A stretch of DNA of 64,000 nt, taken from Chloroflexota bacterium (GTDB lineage Bacteria > Chloroflexota > Dehalococcoidia > Lucifugimonadales > UBA3495). The stretch spans positions 1 through 64,000 of the forward strand of contig VXTR01000053.1 of NCBI GenBank assembly GCA_009837355.1, given 5' to 3'. This document shows positions 35,574 to 43,117 of this stretch, in pieces. A program made the position numbers and the translations under genes. Each line of letters starts with the position of its first letter. Position 1 is the stretch's first letter. The notes under the pieces are model-generated. The model ran no database searches, was not told where the DNA came from, and saw nothing but the letters and a program-made list of their open reading frames with translations.

Positions 35574-35603
35574 ATTATAGGCAGCGCCCTGACGAAGGGT
35601 CAA
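35574..35603 (-). promoter_or_regulatory. pheST promoter (TTGACC - 18 - TATAAT)
   Basis: On the minus strand TTGACC (35598-35603) and TATAAT (35574-35579) are separated by 18 bases and sit about 34 bases before the pheS GTG. It is the best complete sigma-70-type promoter seen in the window. Confidence 0.65.
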
Positions 35604-35644
35604 GCGAATGGACCAGCGCCCTGCGCGCAGCCGCCAATTTGTCA

Positions 35645-35650
35645 TATAAT
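35645..35650 (+). promoter_or_regulatory. -10 element (TATAAT) before the Rieske gene
   Basis: TATAAT lies 59 bases upstream of the Rieske protein ATG, in the 169-base divergent region shared with pheS. No convincing -35 hexamer is present. Confidence 0.4.
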
Positions 35651-35709
35651 AATCGCGCCGCAGCCATGTTTTGCATAGGCTGAACGAGCATCCGAGGAGG
35701 AACATCCCA

Positions 35710-36036
35710 ATGGCCGACGAATTCGTGAAAATTGCCTCACTCAGCGACATCCCGCCGGGCGATATGCTTTCGGTGAGGGTCGGATCCGAAGAGATTCTGC
35801 TGGTGAACCTGGACGGGGAGATGCACGCCTGCGACGACATCTGCACCCACGCTTATGCCAACCTTTCCGAGGGCGACCTGGAAGAGGGCGAGGTGGTTTG
35901 CCCGCTGCACGGGGCGGTTTTCGACGTTGCCAGCGGGAACCCGGTTACGCCGCCGGCCACCGAGGCGTTACGCAAATTCGCCGTCCGCATCGACGGCGAT
36001 GACGTGCTGGTTGGGCCGGCCATCGAAGCGGAGTAG
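35710..36036 (+). CDS. Rieske-type [2Fe-2S] ferredoxin
   Basis: The 108-residue protein has the Rieske cluster ligands CTH (residues about 48-50) and CPLH (about 68-71), as in small ferredoxin components of non-haem iron dioxygenases. It passes electrons to an oxygenase; none is adjacent. The ATG at 35710 follows GAGGAGG and was chosen over a longer frame. The convergent SDR gene ends 5 bases beyond its stop. It could alternatively be a NirD-like or stand-alone redox protein. Confidence 0.93.
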   Translation: MADEFVKIASLSDIPPGDMLSVRVGSEEILLVNLDGEMHACDDICTHAYANLSEGDLEEGEVVCPLHGAVFDVASGNPVTPPATEALRKFAVRIDGDDVLVGPAIEAE

Positions 36037-36041
36037 CCCGC

Positions 36042-36872
36042 CTAATCCCCTTCCCGGATGTTCTGATACACCGCCAGCGGCGTCGCCGCCAGCAGCCCGG
36101 CGTCCACCGGCAGCACCACGCCGGACACCCACCGCGCTTCGTCGCTGGCCAGAAACAGCGCCGCGTAAGCGATGTCCCAGGCGCTGCCCTCGGTTCCCAG
36201 CGGGCCGGCCTTGCGGCGGAGATCCCGCGTCCGTTCCGGCATCATCCCGGCCACCATCGGCGTGTAGATGTGGCCCGGCGCGATAACGTTCACGCGAATG
36301 TTGTCCCGCCCCAGGTGCACCGCCATCGTTTCCGACATACCGATGACGCCGGACTTGGAAGCGGAGTAGGGAATGCTGGCCAGCCCGCTGCCGGCCCGCA
36401 CGCCGGCGATGGACGACATATTGATGATGCTGCCCCCGCCGGCGTCGATCATCCTGGGCACGGCGTACTTGGTGGTCAGCATCATGCTTTTCAGGTTCAC
36501 GTCCAGCACGTTGTCCCACACGCTTTCCTCAACGTCGGTGGGCGTGCCCGGCCCGGTGATTCCCACGTTGTTGAACAATACGTGCAGCGCGCCATAGCGC
36601 TCCACCGCGGCGTCCACGATAGCTTGGCAATCCTCGGCGGAGGTGACGTCGGCCGCTATAACTGAGCCTTCGCCGCCCTGCTCGTGGATGGCGGCCAGCG
36701 TTTCCTCGGCGGCCTGCGGGTTCCGGTCCACCAGCAGCACCTTGGCCCCTTCCCGCGCAAACAGTATCGACGCCGCCTTGCCCGTGCCCATTCCCGGCCC
36801 GCTGGACCCGGCGCCCGTGATGATGGCGACCTTGTCTTGCAATCGTGGCCGGCCGGCCGGTAGCAATGTCAT
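36042..36872 (-). CDS. Short-chain dehydrogenase/reductase (SDR) family oxidoreductase
   Basis: The 276-residue protein has the SDR dinucleotide motif TGAGSSGPGMGTGKA (residues about 20-34), NNVGITG, a catalytic Ser near SSIAGVRAG, YSASKSG (catalytic Tyr and Lys) and a C-terminal segment ASDEARWVSGVVLPVDAG. It should interconvert an alcohol and a ketone with NAD(P); the substrate is unknown. It is downstream of the thioesterase gene with a palindromic repeat between them. Confidence 0.92.
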   Translation of the reverse strand: MTLLPAGRPRLQDKVAIITGAGSSGPGMGTGKAASILFAREGAKVLLVDRNPQAAEETLAAIHEQGGEGSVIAADVTSAEDCQAIVDAAVERYGALHVLFNNVGITGPGTPTDVEESVWDNVLDVNLKSMMLTTKYAVPRMIDAGGGSIINMSSIAGVRAGSGLASIPYSASKSGVIGMSETMAVHLGRDNIRVNVIAPGHIYTPMVAGMMPERTRDLRRKAGPLGTEGSAWDIAYAALFLASDEARWVSGVVLPVDAGLLAATPLAVYQNIREGD

Positions 36873-36893
36873 CTTGAACCTCCGAAAAGTAGC

Positions 36894-36917
36894 AGGGGCG
36901 AATAACCATCCGCCCCT
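36894..36917. repeat. Palindrome AGGGGCG / CGCCCCT that reaches into the thioesterase gene end
   Basis: A stem of AGGGGCGAAT and ATCCGCCCCT (one mismatch) with a short loop lies between two leftward genes. Its outer bases provide the end of the thioesterase gene, whose TAG stop is at 36916-36918. It belongs to the same family as 28551-28574 and 54352-54379. Confidence 0.65.
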
Positions 36918-37305
36918 ACGATGCTTGCTCCACCACGGCCAGGTAGAGCTGCGCCGTGCCCAATATCGTATCGTCGCGCTGTACCTGCGCCGAAAACTCC
37001 AGCCGGTTGTACGTAACGTCCGTCAGCGTGCAGCGCGTTGTGACGCGGTCGCCAATGCCCGCCGACGCCAAGTGCCTGATGTTGAACTGGTAGCCGACTA
37101 CGGTTTGCCCCGGATAGAGCAGGGACACCACCGCGCGGTAGCAACCCTGCTCGATGAGAAAGAGCATCGCCGGCGTGCAGAACTTCGGCACGTGTGGCGC
37201 CAGGTGCTCCGAGCCGATGGTTAGCTCTACCTCGCCCGTCAGGCCGGCCCGAATGCCCGGGTTCACAGCCGGGCGAGGCGGCTCTGACCCCTCGGTGGTT
37301 GACAC
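36916..37305 (-). CDS. Hot-dog-fold thioesterase (FlK-like)
   Basis: The 129-residue protein shows the FlK-type hot-dog pattern: RAGLTGEVELTIGSEHLAPHV, TPAMLFLIEQGCYRAVVSLL (the central helix with the Thr/Glu pair) and GYQFNIRHLASAGIGDRVTT with the conserved His. FlK-like enzymes hydrolyse acyl-CoA thioesters. The substrate is unknown. The gene lies 16 bases downstream of the selenoprotein gene, on the same strand, so they may share a transcript. Confidence 0.8.
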   Translation of the reverse strand: MSTTEGSEPPRPAVNPGIRAGLTGEVELTIGSEHLAPHVPKFCTPAMLFLIEQGCYRAVVSLLYPGQTVVGYQFNIRHLASAGIGDRVTTRCTLTDVTYNRLEFSAQVQRDDTILGTAQLYLAVVEQAS

Positions 37306-37321
37306 GAAACGGCCCGCAACG

Positions 37322-37888
37322 TCAGGCAGACGCTGCGGGTACGCCGGTCAGGATGGACTCAACCTCGTCGGCCAGCTCATTGGCCCGGGCCTTCACTTCG
37401 TCATCGGTGAGGCTGGACAGCGGATGCTGCGCCACCACGTAGCGATATTCGGGCACTCCCATCATCCGGGTCATCGCCTGGGCGGTGTTCAGGAACACGT
37501 GGGTGATGATGGCTGCGGTGGGAACGCCGCGCTTTTCCATGTCGATTCCGTCGTGCACACTGCACGAACTGCACGACCCTCAATCACCCACCCCGGTGAT
37601 GAGGTAGTCAACCTCGCCCAGGATGGAGTCAATCACGTCCTGCTTGGCGGGCAGGCTGGCGTGGTGCTTGCTGAAGTACTTGACCTCGGCGAAACCGTGC
37701 CGCTCGTTGAGGATGCTGCCCAGCTCATGCAACAGCTTGTCGGCGTTGGCTTTGGAGTTCTCCATCAGCCCCAGCCGCTTGCCGGCCAGGCCGCCGGAGC
37801 GGTCGTTCATGTGAAATTCGCTCTTGGGCAGCTCCGTGCCCTTGGGGTTGACGAGCCTCAGGCGGCTCATGGATTCGGCGGTCGTCAT
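37322..37888 (-). CDS. UGSC-type selenoprotein, UGA read as selenocysteine
   Basis: Two open segments in the same frame (37583-37888 and 37322-37579) are separated by a single TGA and together give 188 residues. The text across it is TGVGD-U-GSCSSCSVHDGID, matching the U-G-S-C motif of the family annotated as UGSC family (seleno)protein, from memory; homologues carry Cys in place of Sec. Sec103 would be the redox residue, with Cys106 and Cys109 near it. The second half then reads KRGVPTAAIITHVFLNT. A stable hairpin follows the UGA. GGAGG precedes the ATG at 37888. The function is unknown; a thiol-redox role is likely. A nonsense mutation of Cys is the alternative. Confidence 0.8.
37551..37582 (-). 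promoter_or_regulatory. Selenocysteine UGA with bacterial SECIS-like hairpin
   Basis: TGA is at 37580-37582. About 12 bases after it, on the minus strand, TCGTGCA - GTG - TGCACGA forms a perfect 7-bp stem (37551-37567) with the apical loop GUG, which begins with G and lies about 20 bases after the UGA, within the known spacing range of bacterial SECIS. A competing 8-bp stem GTCGTGCA / TGCACGAC (37550-37577) is possible because TCGTGCAGT is directly repeated. Confidence 0.65.
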
Positions 37889-37986
37889 TGCTATCTAACC
37901 TCCGTCGTCGTGGTTGTAACCGTCATTGTGATGTGATGCCCCGATTGTACCGTCAAACCGGGTGATTGTGTAACCCCTGTTTCCGA

Positions 37987-39015
37987 CTAGTCGGCGCCAA
38001 TCTTGCGGGTGCGGATGCGGTAGCCGGTGGTGTCAATGATGGCGCTGTAGCGTCCGCCGGTGCCGCCGCCGTGCATAATCAGGATGTCGTCGGGGTCGTT
38101 GGCGCAGCGCATGATAACGTTCTCGTCGCCGGGGCGCTCCGGCCCCTGCTTGGAACCCAGCCGGATCAGTTCGGAGCGGGAACGTCCGCTGTTTTCAATC
38201 AGGAACTCCTGGATGTCACGGCGGCTCCAGCCGTCGCCTTGCAGGGTCAGGGCGTGCTCCGGCCCGATGACGATAACCCACTGGGCCGGGTAGCGATGAA
38301 CCAGAGTGGCGGAACGGAGGGAATCGCAGATGGAGTTCAGGATCTGGCGACCGGTGTGCCCGTAACTGTTGGGCACGCTGACGGGGTTGTAGGCCACCGC
38401 CACCGTCACCACGCTGTCCGAGGCGTCAAATCCCCTGCTCACGTGCAGCGGTTCCCAGGGCGAGGTTTCCTCGTTCTCGGCGATGCAGAAGGTGTACTTC
38501 GCCGGTGTGCCCATGGTGCCCCGGTCTAGCTGCCCGGGCCAGGCGTCAAATCCGTTCATAAAGCAGAGGCGCACGGCCCGCCCGATGCTGGCGTTGGCCC
38601 GGAAGCCGGGACCGAACAGCCCGTCCCTGCTGTTGATGCCCAGCGCGTCCCGTATCGGCCCGTTCAGCACCATCAGGATGCTTGGCGAACTGGTTGAGGA
38701 CGCGGCCATGTTGACGAAGTTGCGTTCCTCCTCCAGGGTTTTCAGCGCTGTAACCAGCACCGGGAAATACTCGGCCTGGCAGCCGGCCATCACCGCGTTG
38801 GCCGCGGCATTCTCCGACGTGATGACCCTGCTGCGCATGTCCAGGTTGAGCAGTTCCTCCTCGCCGGTGAGTCCGGCCACGGACAGCATCTCCCGTACCT
38901 TGTAGTCGGCCGGCGGAACCACCGGCAGGCCGTCGGTCCAGCCCAGGCGAAAACATTCCTCAATGGCCTCAATGGTGTCGGCGGTTTCAACGTGCCGTTC
39001 GGCGCTGCTGGTCAT
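37987..39015 (-). CDS. Conserved protein next to the selenoprotein (DGLPVVPP motif family)
   Basis: The 342-residue protein has an N-terminal segment GWTDGLPVVPPADYKVREML and a hydrophobic core with several Gly/Ser-rich stretches (FGPGFRANASIGRAVRL, IMHGGGTGGR). Cysteines occur at CQAEYFP, CFMNGF and CIAENE. I do not know its reaction. In other bacteria, from memory, the DGLPVVPP segment is linked to UGSC proteins as a second domain or a neighbouring gene. Here it is separate and lies 98 bases upstream of the selenoprotein on the same strand, so co-transcription and a functional pair are likely. Confidence 0.7.
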   Translation of the reverse strand: MTSSAERHVETADTIEAIEECFRLGWTDGLPVVPPADYKVREMLSVAGLTGEEELLNLDMRSRVITSENAAANAVMAGCQAEYFPVLVTALKTLEEERNFVNMAASSTSSPSILMVLNGPIRDALGINSRDGLFGPGFRANASIGRAVRLCFMNGFDAWPGQLDRGTMGTPAKYTFCIAENEETSPWEPLHVSRGFDASDSVVTVAVAYNPVSVPNSYGHTGRQILNSICDSLRSATLVHRYPAQWVIVIGPEHALTLQGDGWSRRDIQEFLIENSGRSRSELIRLGSKQGPERPGDENVIMRCANDPDDILIMHGGGTGGRYSAIIDTTGYRIRTRKIGAD

Positions 39016-39041
39016 CGTAATCTCCTGATGTTTGGTGGTGG

Positions 39042-39365
39042 TTATTCTCGCAGTTTCCCGGTAACTATCAAACCGTCGGTAACGCTGTAGCCGTGCCCGG
39101 GGTCCGCAAGGTCGGTATTGGTTGCCATGTAGGACGTTCTTCCGCTGACCACCGGCGTAATCGATATAACGTCGTAGCCGGCGGCGTCCAGGTCGTTGCA
39201 GCAGCGTTCCAGAAAATCGGCCATCTGCTGCAAACGAGTATGTTCTTCGCTGGTAATGCTGACCCGACCCACGTTGCCGCCGTGAGTGGACAGCTGTGTG
39301 TCGGCATACACGTAGCGGGTAACGTACCGGGGCTGGTCACTGGCAGGATAAGCCGAGCGGAACAA
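39042..39365 (-). CDS. Hypothetical protein upstream of the selenoprotein pair
   Basis: The 107-residue product (LFRSAYPASDQPRYVTRYV...) has a helical part QQMADFLERCCNDLDAAGYD and a C-terminal half rich in Ser/Thr/Gly. The start appears to be TTG at 39365, with GAGG upstream. I do not recognise the family. It is the gene directly upstream (26 bases) of the DGLPVVPP protein, and the dehydrogenase gene ends 11 bases before it, so all belong to one leftward group. Confidence 0.5.
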   Translation of the reverse strand: MFRSAYPASDQPRYVTRYVYADTQLSTHGGNVGRVSITSEEHTRLQQMADFLERCCNDLDAAGYDVISITPVVSGRTSYMATNTDLADPGHGYSVTDGLIVTGKLRE

Positions 39366-39376
39366 CGGTAGCCTCG

Positions 39377-40264
39377 TCAGAATCGCAGCTGCACGCCGGA
39401 CTTTTCTTCCTGTAGCTTGGATACGGCGTCGGAGTCCTCCGGCCCCAGCCCATGGAACATTGCTTCCACGTGGCGTTGGTCAACCAGGTTGGACAGGTCC
39501 ATGGGGATACCGTACTCCCGCCCCAGGTCCGTAGCCAATCGCACGTCTTTGGCCGCCAGCGCGGTGGCGAAACCCGGCTCGAAGTTGCCGGCAAACAGGT
39601 AGCGAGGGTGCTTTTCCACCAGGCGACGGCTGCCCCCGCTGCTGTTGGCGATTACGTCGGCCAAGGTTTCCAGCGGCACGCCCGCCTTCACGCCCAGCGT
39701 CAGCGCCTCCGCCATCAGCACGCCGATGCCCATGGTCAGCAGGTTGTTGCAGATTTTGGTAACCATTCCATTGCCGATTTCGCCACAATAGACAACGTGC
39801 GCGCCGATGGCGTCCAGCATTGGCTTTACCTTGTCGTAGGTCGCCTCGTCGCCGCCGACCATCACGGCCAGCGTGCCGGCCGCCGCGCCGTACACGCCGC
39901 CGCTCACCGGAGCGTCCAGCACGGTTACGCCCCGCGCCGCGCATTCGGCATGGATGCTGCGGATGACGGTGGGCGAGTTGGTGGACAGGTCAACGTACAC
40001 GTCGCCGTCGCCGGCGGCGGACATAATGCCGTTCTCACCCATCACCACGGCCTCCACGTCCCGCGGCACCGGCAGCGAGGTGAACACCGCGTCGTTGCCC
40101 GCCACGCAGCCGGCCGGCGTATCGGCCCACTCTGCGCCCATTTCCAGCAGGTTGGTCGCCGATTCCCGGCGCAGGTCGTGAACGGTCAATTGATGCCCGG
40201 CCTTGATCATGTTCGCGGCCATAGGGTTGCCCATATTGCCAACGCCAATAAACCCAGCTCTCAT
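39377..40264 (-). CDS. 3-Hydroxyisobutyrate dehydrogenase-family NAD(P)-dependent oxidoreductase
   Basis: The 295-residue protein has FIGVGNMGNPMAANM (Rossmann motif), the substrate-binding DAPVSGGVYGA and the catalytic-lysine segment GNGMVTKICNNLL, all typical of beta-hydroxyacid dehydrogenases. It oxidises a 3-hydroxyacid such as 3-hydroxyisobutyrate or tartronate semialdehyde. The exact substrate is open. ATG 40264 was chosen over a longer frame because the family starts there and a TGCTATAAT element is 60 bases upstream. It leads the leftward group toward the selenoprotein. Confidence 0.92.
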   Translation of the reverse strand: MRAGFIGVGNMGNPMAANMIKAGHQLTVHDLRRESATNLLEMGAEWADTPAGCVAGNDAVFTSLPVPRDVEAVVMGENGIMSAAGDGDVYVDLSTNSPTVIRSIHAECAARGVTVLDAPVSGGVYGAAAGTLAVMVGGDEATYDKVKPMLDAIGAHVVYCGEIGNGMVTKICNNLLTMGIGVLMAEALTLGVKAGVPLETLADVIANSSGGSRRLVEKHPRYLFAGNFEPGFATALAAKDVRLATDLGREYGIPMDLSNLVDQRHVEAMFHGLGPEDSDAVSKLQEEKSGVQLRF

Positions 40265-40322
40265 AACGTTTTCATCTCCGCAAGTACGCGCCGGCGCAGT
40301 CAGCCCGGCGACAGGTGAGCGC

Positions 40323-40331
40323 ATTATAGCA
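40323..40331 (-). promoter_or_regulatory. Extended -10 promoter (TGCTATAAT)
   Basis: Perfect TGCTATAAT on the minus strand, 59 bases upstream of the hydroxyacid dehydrogenase start. It overlaps the divergent promoter region of the esterase gene. Confidence 0.55.
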
Positions 40332-40344
40332 CCGGGTACCCGTG

Positions 40345-40350
40345 TATAAT
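40345..40350 (+). promoter_or_regulatory. -10 element (TATAAT) of the esterase gene
   Basis: TATAAT lies 42 bases upstream of the ATG at 40392 in the 127-base divergent region. It is back-to-back with the minus-strand element at 40323-40331, 14 bases apart. Confidence 0.45.
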
Positions 40351-40391
40351 GCGTAGAAAACCAGCGAACCGGAACCAACGGGGTACGCACC

Positions 40392-41324
40392 ATGGCAACC
40401 CAAGCAGACTTGGTATCCTTCACTACCCGGGTCAGCTGTCCCGACGAATTTGACTCCTTCTGGGACAACGTACTGGCCGAGCTGGCGACAATCCCCCTGG
40501 ATGCCCGCATCGGCCACGACCCCTTCCGCAGCACGGACTCTGCGAAGGTGTACCAGGCCACCTATCGCAGCCTGGACGAGCTGGAGATTTTTGCCTGGTA
40601 CAGCGTGCCGGCCGTGGGAGATGGCCCCTTTCCGGCGGTGCTGATTCTGCCCGGTTACAAATCCGAGCCGGCCCTGCGTCGCGATTGGGCCGCCAAAGGC
40701 GTAGCCTCCCTGGCCGTGGCCGTGCGCGGCAAGCTGCCGAGCAGCAGCACGTTCAATCCCGGTTACCCCGGCCTGCTCACCCACGGCGTGGAAGACCGGG
40801 ACACCTATGGCTACAAGGGCGTCATCTCCGACTGCGTACGCGGCGTCGATTTCCTGCTATCACGTCCTGAAATCGACCCGGCGCGTATCTACTGCTGCGG
40901 CAGCAGCCAGGGCGGCGGACTGACCCTGATCACCTCGGCTCTGCGGCCGGAAATCAAGGCCGGCGTCTCCGGCTATCCGTTCCTGTGCTGCTTCCCTGAG
41001 TCGATGCGGATGCTGCGCAGCTACCCCTACGACGAGCTTTCCTGCTACGCCCGCGCCTATCCCGACCGCGCCGAGCAGATGCTGGAAACCCTGCGCTACT
41101 TTGACGCTGTGAACTTCGCCCCGCGCATCAAGTGCCCTATGGTCGTAGGCATCGCAATGGAGGACGAAGTTTGCCCGCCCGAAACGAGCTACGCCGCCTA
41201 CCGTCTGCTTGGCGGCCAGCGGGAGCTCTGGCTGTTCCCTAACTCCGGCCACGGCAACGCCCACGAATACCCCGCCCGTGAAGCCTCCTGGTTGCAGCAG
41301 CGCATCGGCGCAACGCCAGCGTGA
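40392..41324 (+). CDS. Acetylxylan esterase-family alpha/beta hydrolase
   Basis: The 310-residue protein matches AXE1/cephalosporin-C-deacetylase-type enzymes: SCPDEFDSFWDNVLAEL, PAVLILPGYKSEP, the nucleophile motif YCCGSSQGGGLTL (Ser), an acidic residue in GIAMEDEVCPPETSY and the histidine in NSGHGNAHEYPA. It should hydrolyse acetyl esters. A related gene lies 10 bases downstream. No signal peptide is visible. Confidence 0.88.
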   Translation: MATQADLVSFTTRVSCPDEFDSFWDNVLAELATIPLDARIGHDPFRSTDSAKVYQATYRSLDELEIFAWYSVPAVGDGPFPAVLILPGYKSEPALRRDWAAKGVASLAVAVRGKLPSSSTFNPGYPGLLTHGVEDRDTYGYKGVISDCVRGVDFLLSRPEIDPARIYCCGSSQGGGLTLITSALRPEIKAGVSGYPFLCCFPESMRMLRSYPYDELSCYARAYPDRAEQMLETLRYFDAVNFAPRIKCPMVVGIAMEDEVCPPETSYAAYRLLGGQRELWLFPNSGHGNAHEYPAREASWLQQRIGATPA

Positions 41325-41334
41325 GTGATACCCC

Positions 41335-42225
41335 ATGACCAGTACGCCATCATCCCCGGCAGCCTTCTGGGAACAGACCGAAGCCCAGTTGGCCGAAACC
41401 GACCCCAACATTGCGCTGGAGCACGACGCCTTCTACTCTCAGCCCGAGTGGGACGTGTACCGGATGCGCTACGACACCACCGACGGCCACCGCCTGTTCG
41501 CCTGGTTCTCGGTTCCCAAAAGCGGCGGCCCGTTCCCGGCCCTGGTTCGAATACCGGATTACGCCAGCGTCCACGACATAATCTACACGCCCCTGCGCCA
41601 CCGCGCCGTGGTGATGAACGCCACCCACCGGGGCCAGCGCAACAGCGACGCCCTCATGCAAGCCACTTACCCCGGCCTGCTCACCGAGGGCATCGACCAC
41701 CCGCACACCTACGCGCTGCTCGGCGCTTACGCCGACGCCCTGCGCGCGCTGGACGCTCTGGCTACCCAGAACCTGGCACAGATTAGCACGGTCGCTCTGA
41801 CCGGCGCCGGTCTTGGCGCCGCTCTCGCTCTGGCCGCAGCCGCCCGACGTCCCAACGTGGCAGCCGTAGCCGCCGACACTCCTATGGCGCTGGGGCATCC
41901 GGCTGCCCTGCAGCCCGGCCTCGGCTATCCGCTGGGCGAGCTGGGCGACTACCTCCGAGCCTACCCGGAGCGCCGCGAAGCGGTAACGGAAACTCTGTCG
42001 CCGCTCAACCCGCTGCGCACCGCTCCGTCGGTGTCGGCTCCGGTGCTGATGAGCGCCGGCCGTTTCGACCGCAGCCTGTGCCCGCTGCCCTTCGCCGAGG
42101 AGTTGGCCGTCGCGCTGCCCAACTGCGATTTTCGCGTGTACGACGGCGCCGCCGAGGGTGGCGGACACGAGCACGCCGTCGTGCGGGGCGCATGGCTCAC
42201 GGAAAAGCTGGACCTCAACGCGTAG
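41335..42225 (+). CDS. Esterase-like alpha/beta hydrolase lacking the nucleophile serine
   Basis: The 296-residue protein is similar in fold to its upstream neighbour: SSPAAFWEQTEAQLAETD, FPALVRIPDYASVHD, GQRNSDALMQATYPGLLTEG and YALLGAYADALRALDAL. At the nucleophile elbow it reads TGAGLGAALAL in place of GSSQGG, so the serine is gone, while the Asp (SAGRFDRSLCP) and His (GGGHEHAVV) positions remain. It may be a regulator, binding protein or a pseudoenzyme. The 3' end overlaps the convergent permease gene by 11 bases. Confidence 0.75.
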   Translation: MTSTPSSPAAFWEQTEAQLAETDPNIALEHDAFYSQPEWDVYRMRYDTTDGHRLFAWFSVPKSGGPFPALVRIPDYASVHDIIYTPLRHRAVVMNATHRGQRNSDALMQATYPGLLTEGIDHPHTYALLGAYADALRALDALATQNLAQISTVALTGAGLGAALALAAAARRPNVAAVAADTPMALGHPAALQPGLGYPLGELGDYLRAYPERREAVTETLSPLNPLRTAPSVSAPVLMSAGRFDRSLCPLPFAEELAVALPNCDFRVYDGAAEGGGHEHAVVRGAWLTEKLDLNA

Positions 42226-43111
42226 TCCGAGGGTCAAGCAAGTCTCGCAATCCGTCGCCCAGCAGGTTGAACCCCAGCACGGCGACGAAAATGGCGGCGC
42301 CAGGCAGCAGCAACAGCCGCGGGGCAGTCTGCAGATGCGGACGCGCGTCGTTGAGCATCGCTCCCCATTCCGGCGTCGGCGGCTGCGCACCCAGGCCCAG
42401 GAAGTTCAGGCCCGCGATGCCCAGGATTATCCAGCCCACGTCCAGCGAGGCGATGACGATAATCGGCCCGATAATGTTCGGCGCAATGTGGCGCACGATT
42501 ATGCGGAAGCCGCCGGCCCCCGTTGCTCGCGCCGCCGTAACGTACTCCTGTTGCCGGGCCGCCAGCGTAACCCCCCGGATGATGCGGGCGTGGCCAACCC
42601 ACCAGACGGCTCCCGCCGCCAGCAGCACGTTGAACAATCCCGGCCCCAACGCGCCCGCGACGGCCAGCGCCAGAATCAGCGAGGGGAAAGCCAGCAGCAG
42701 GTCCACTACGCCCATCAGCGCGGTGTCTGTCCAGCCGCCATGGTATCCGGACAGTATGCCCACGGTCAGCGCGATGGTCATGCTCAAGGCCAGCGTGATT
42801 GCGGCGGCCAACAGCGTCATCCGCGCCCCGTGCACAATCCGGCTGAAAGTATCCCGACCCAGGTGGTCGGTGCCCAAAAGGCGCTCCGCCGACGGCGGCA
42901 GCAGCCGTTCCGGCAGGTTGATTTGAGTTGGATCATCCAAGGGCAGCCACGGAGCCAGCAGCCCGGCCGACAGCAGCGTCAATACCAGGAACAAACCCAA
43001 TGCAGTTCCCGGCTCTCGCAGCAGGCCGGTCCAGCGCCGTCTCTGGCGCGCCCCGCTGGCCACGGCCAGGACGGGACCGCGCTCCCCGGAATGTTCAGCC
43101 CTGCTCGTCAT
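42215..43111 (-). CDS. ABC transporter permease, DppC/NikC type
   Basis: The 298-residue membrane protein has an N-terminal cytoplasmic stretch, the LGTDHLGRDTFSRIVHGARMTL signature of OppC/DppC/NikC permeases, and the EAA-loop region VTAARATGAGGFRIIVRHIAPN. About six membrane segments are expected. It is the last gene of the operon: SBP, permease B, permease C. No ATPase gene follows; the next gene is the convergent esterase. Confidence 0.94.
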   Translation of the reverse strand: MTSRAEHSGERGPVLAVASGARQRRRWTGLLREPGTALGLFLVLTLLSAGLLAPWLPLDDPTQINLPERLLPPSAERLLGTDHLGRDTFSRIVHGARMTLLAAAITLALSMTIALTVGILSGYHGGWTDTALMGVVDLLLAFPSLILALAVAGALGPGLFNVLLAAGAVWWVGHARIIRGVTLAARQQEYVTAARATGAGGFRIIVRHIAPNIIGPIIVIASLDVGWIILGIAGLNFLGLGAQPPTPEWGAMLNDARPHLQTAPRLLLLPGAAIFVAVLGFNLLGDGLRDLLDPRTTR

Positions 43112-43117
43112 CAGATG

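Noticed and set aside
37558-37580. Internal restart (GTG at 37558) making the second half a separate gene
   Set aside because: No Shine-Dalgarno sequence precedes it; the motif across the UGA and the hairpin favour read-through.
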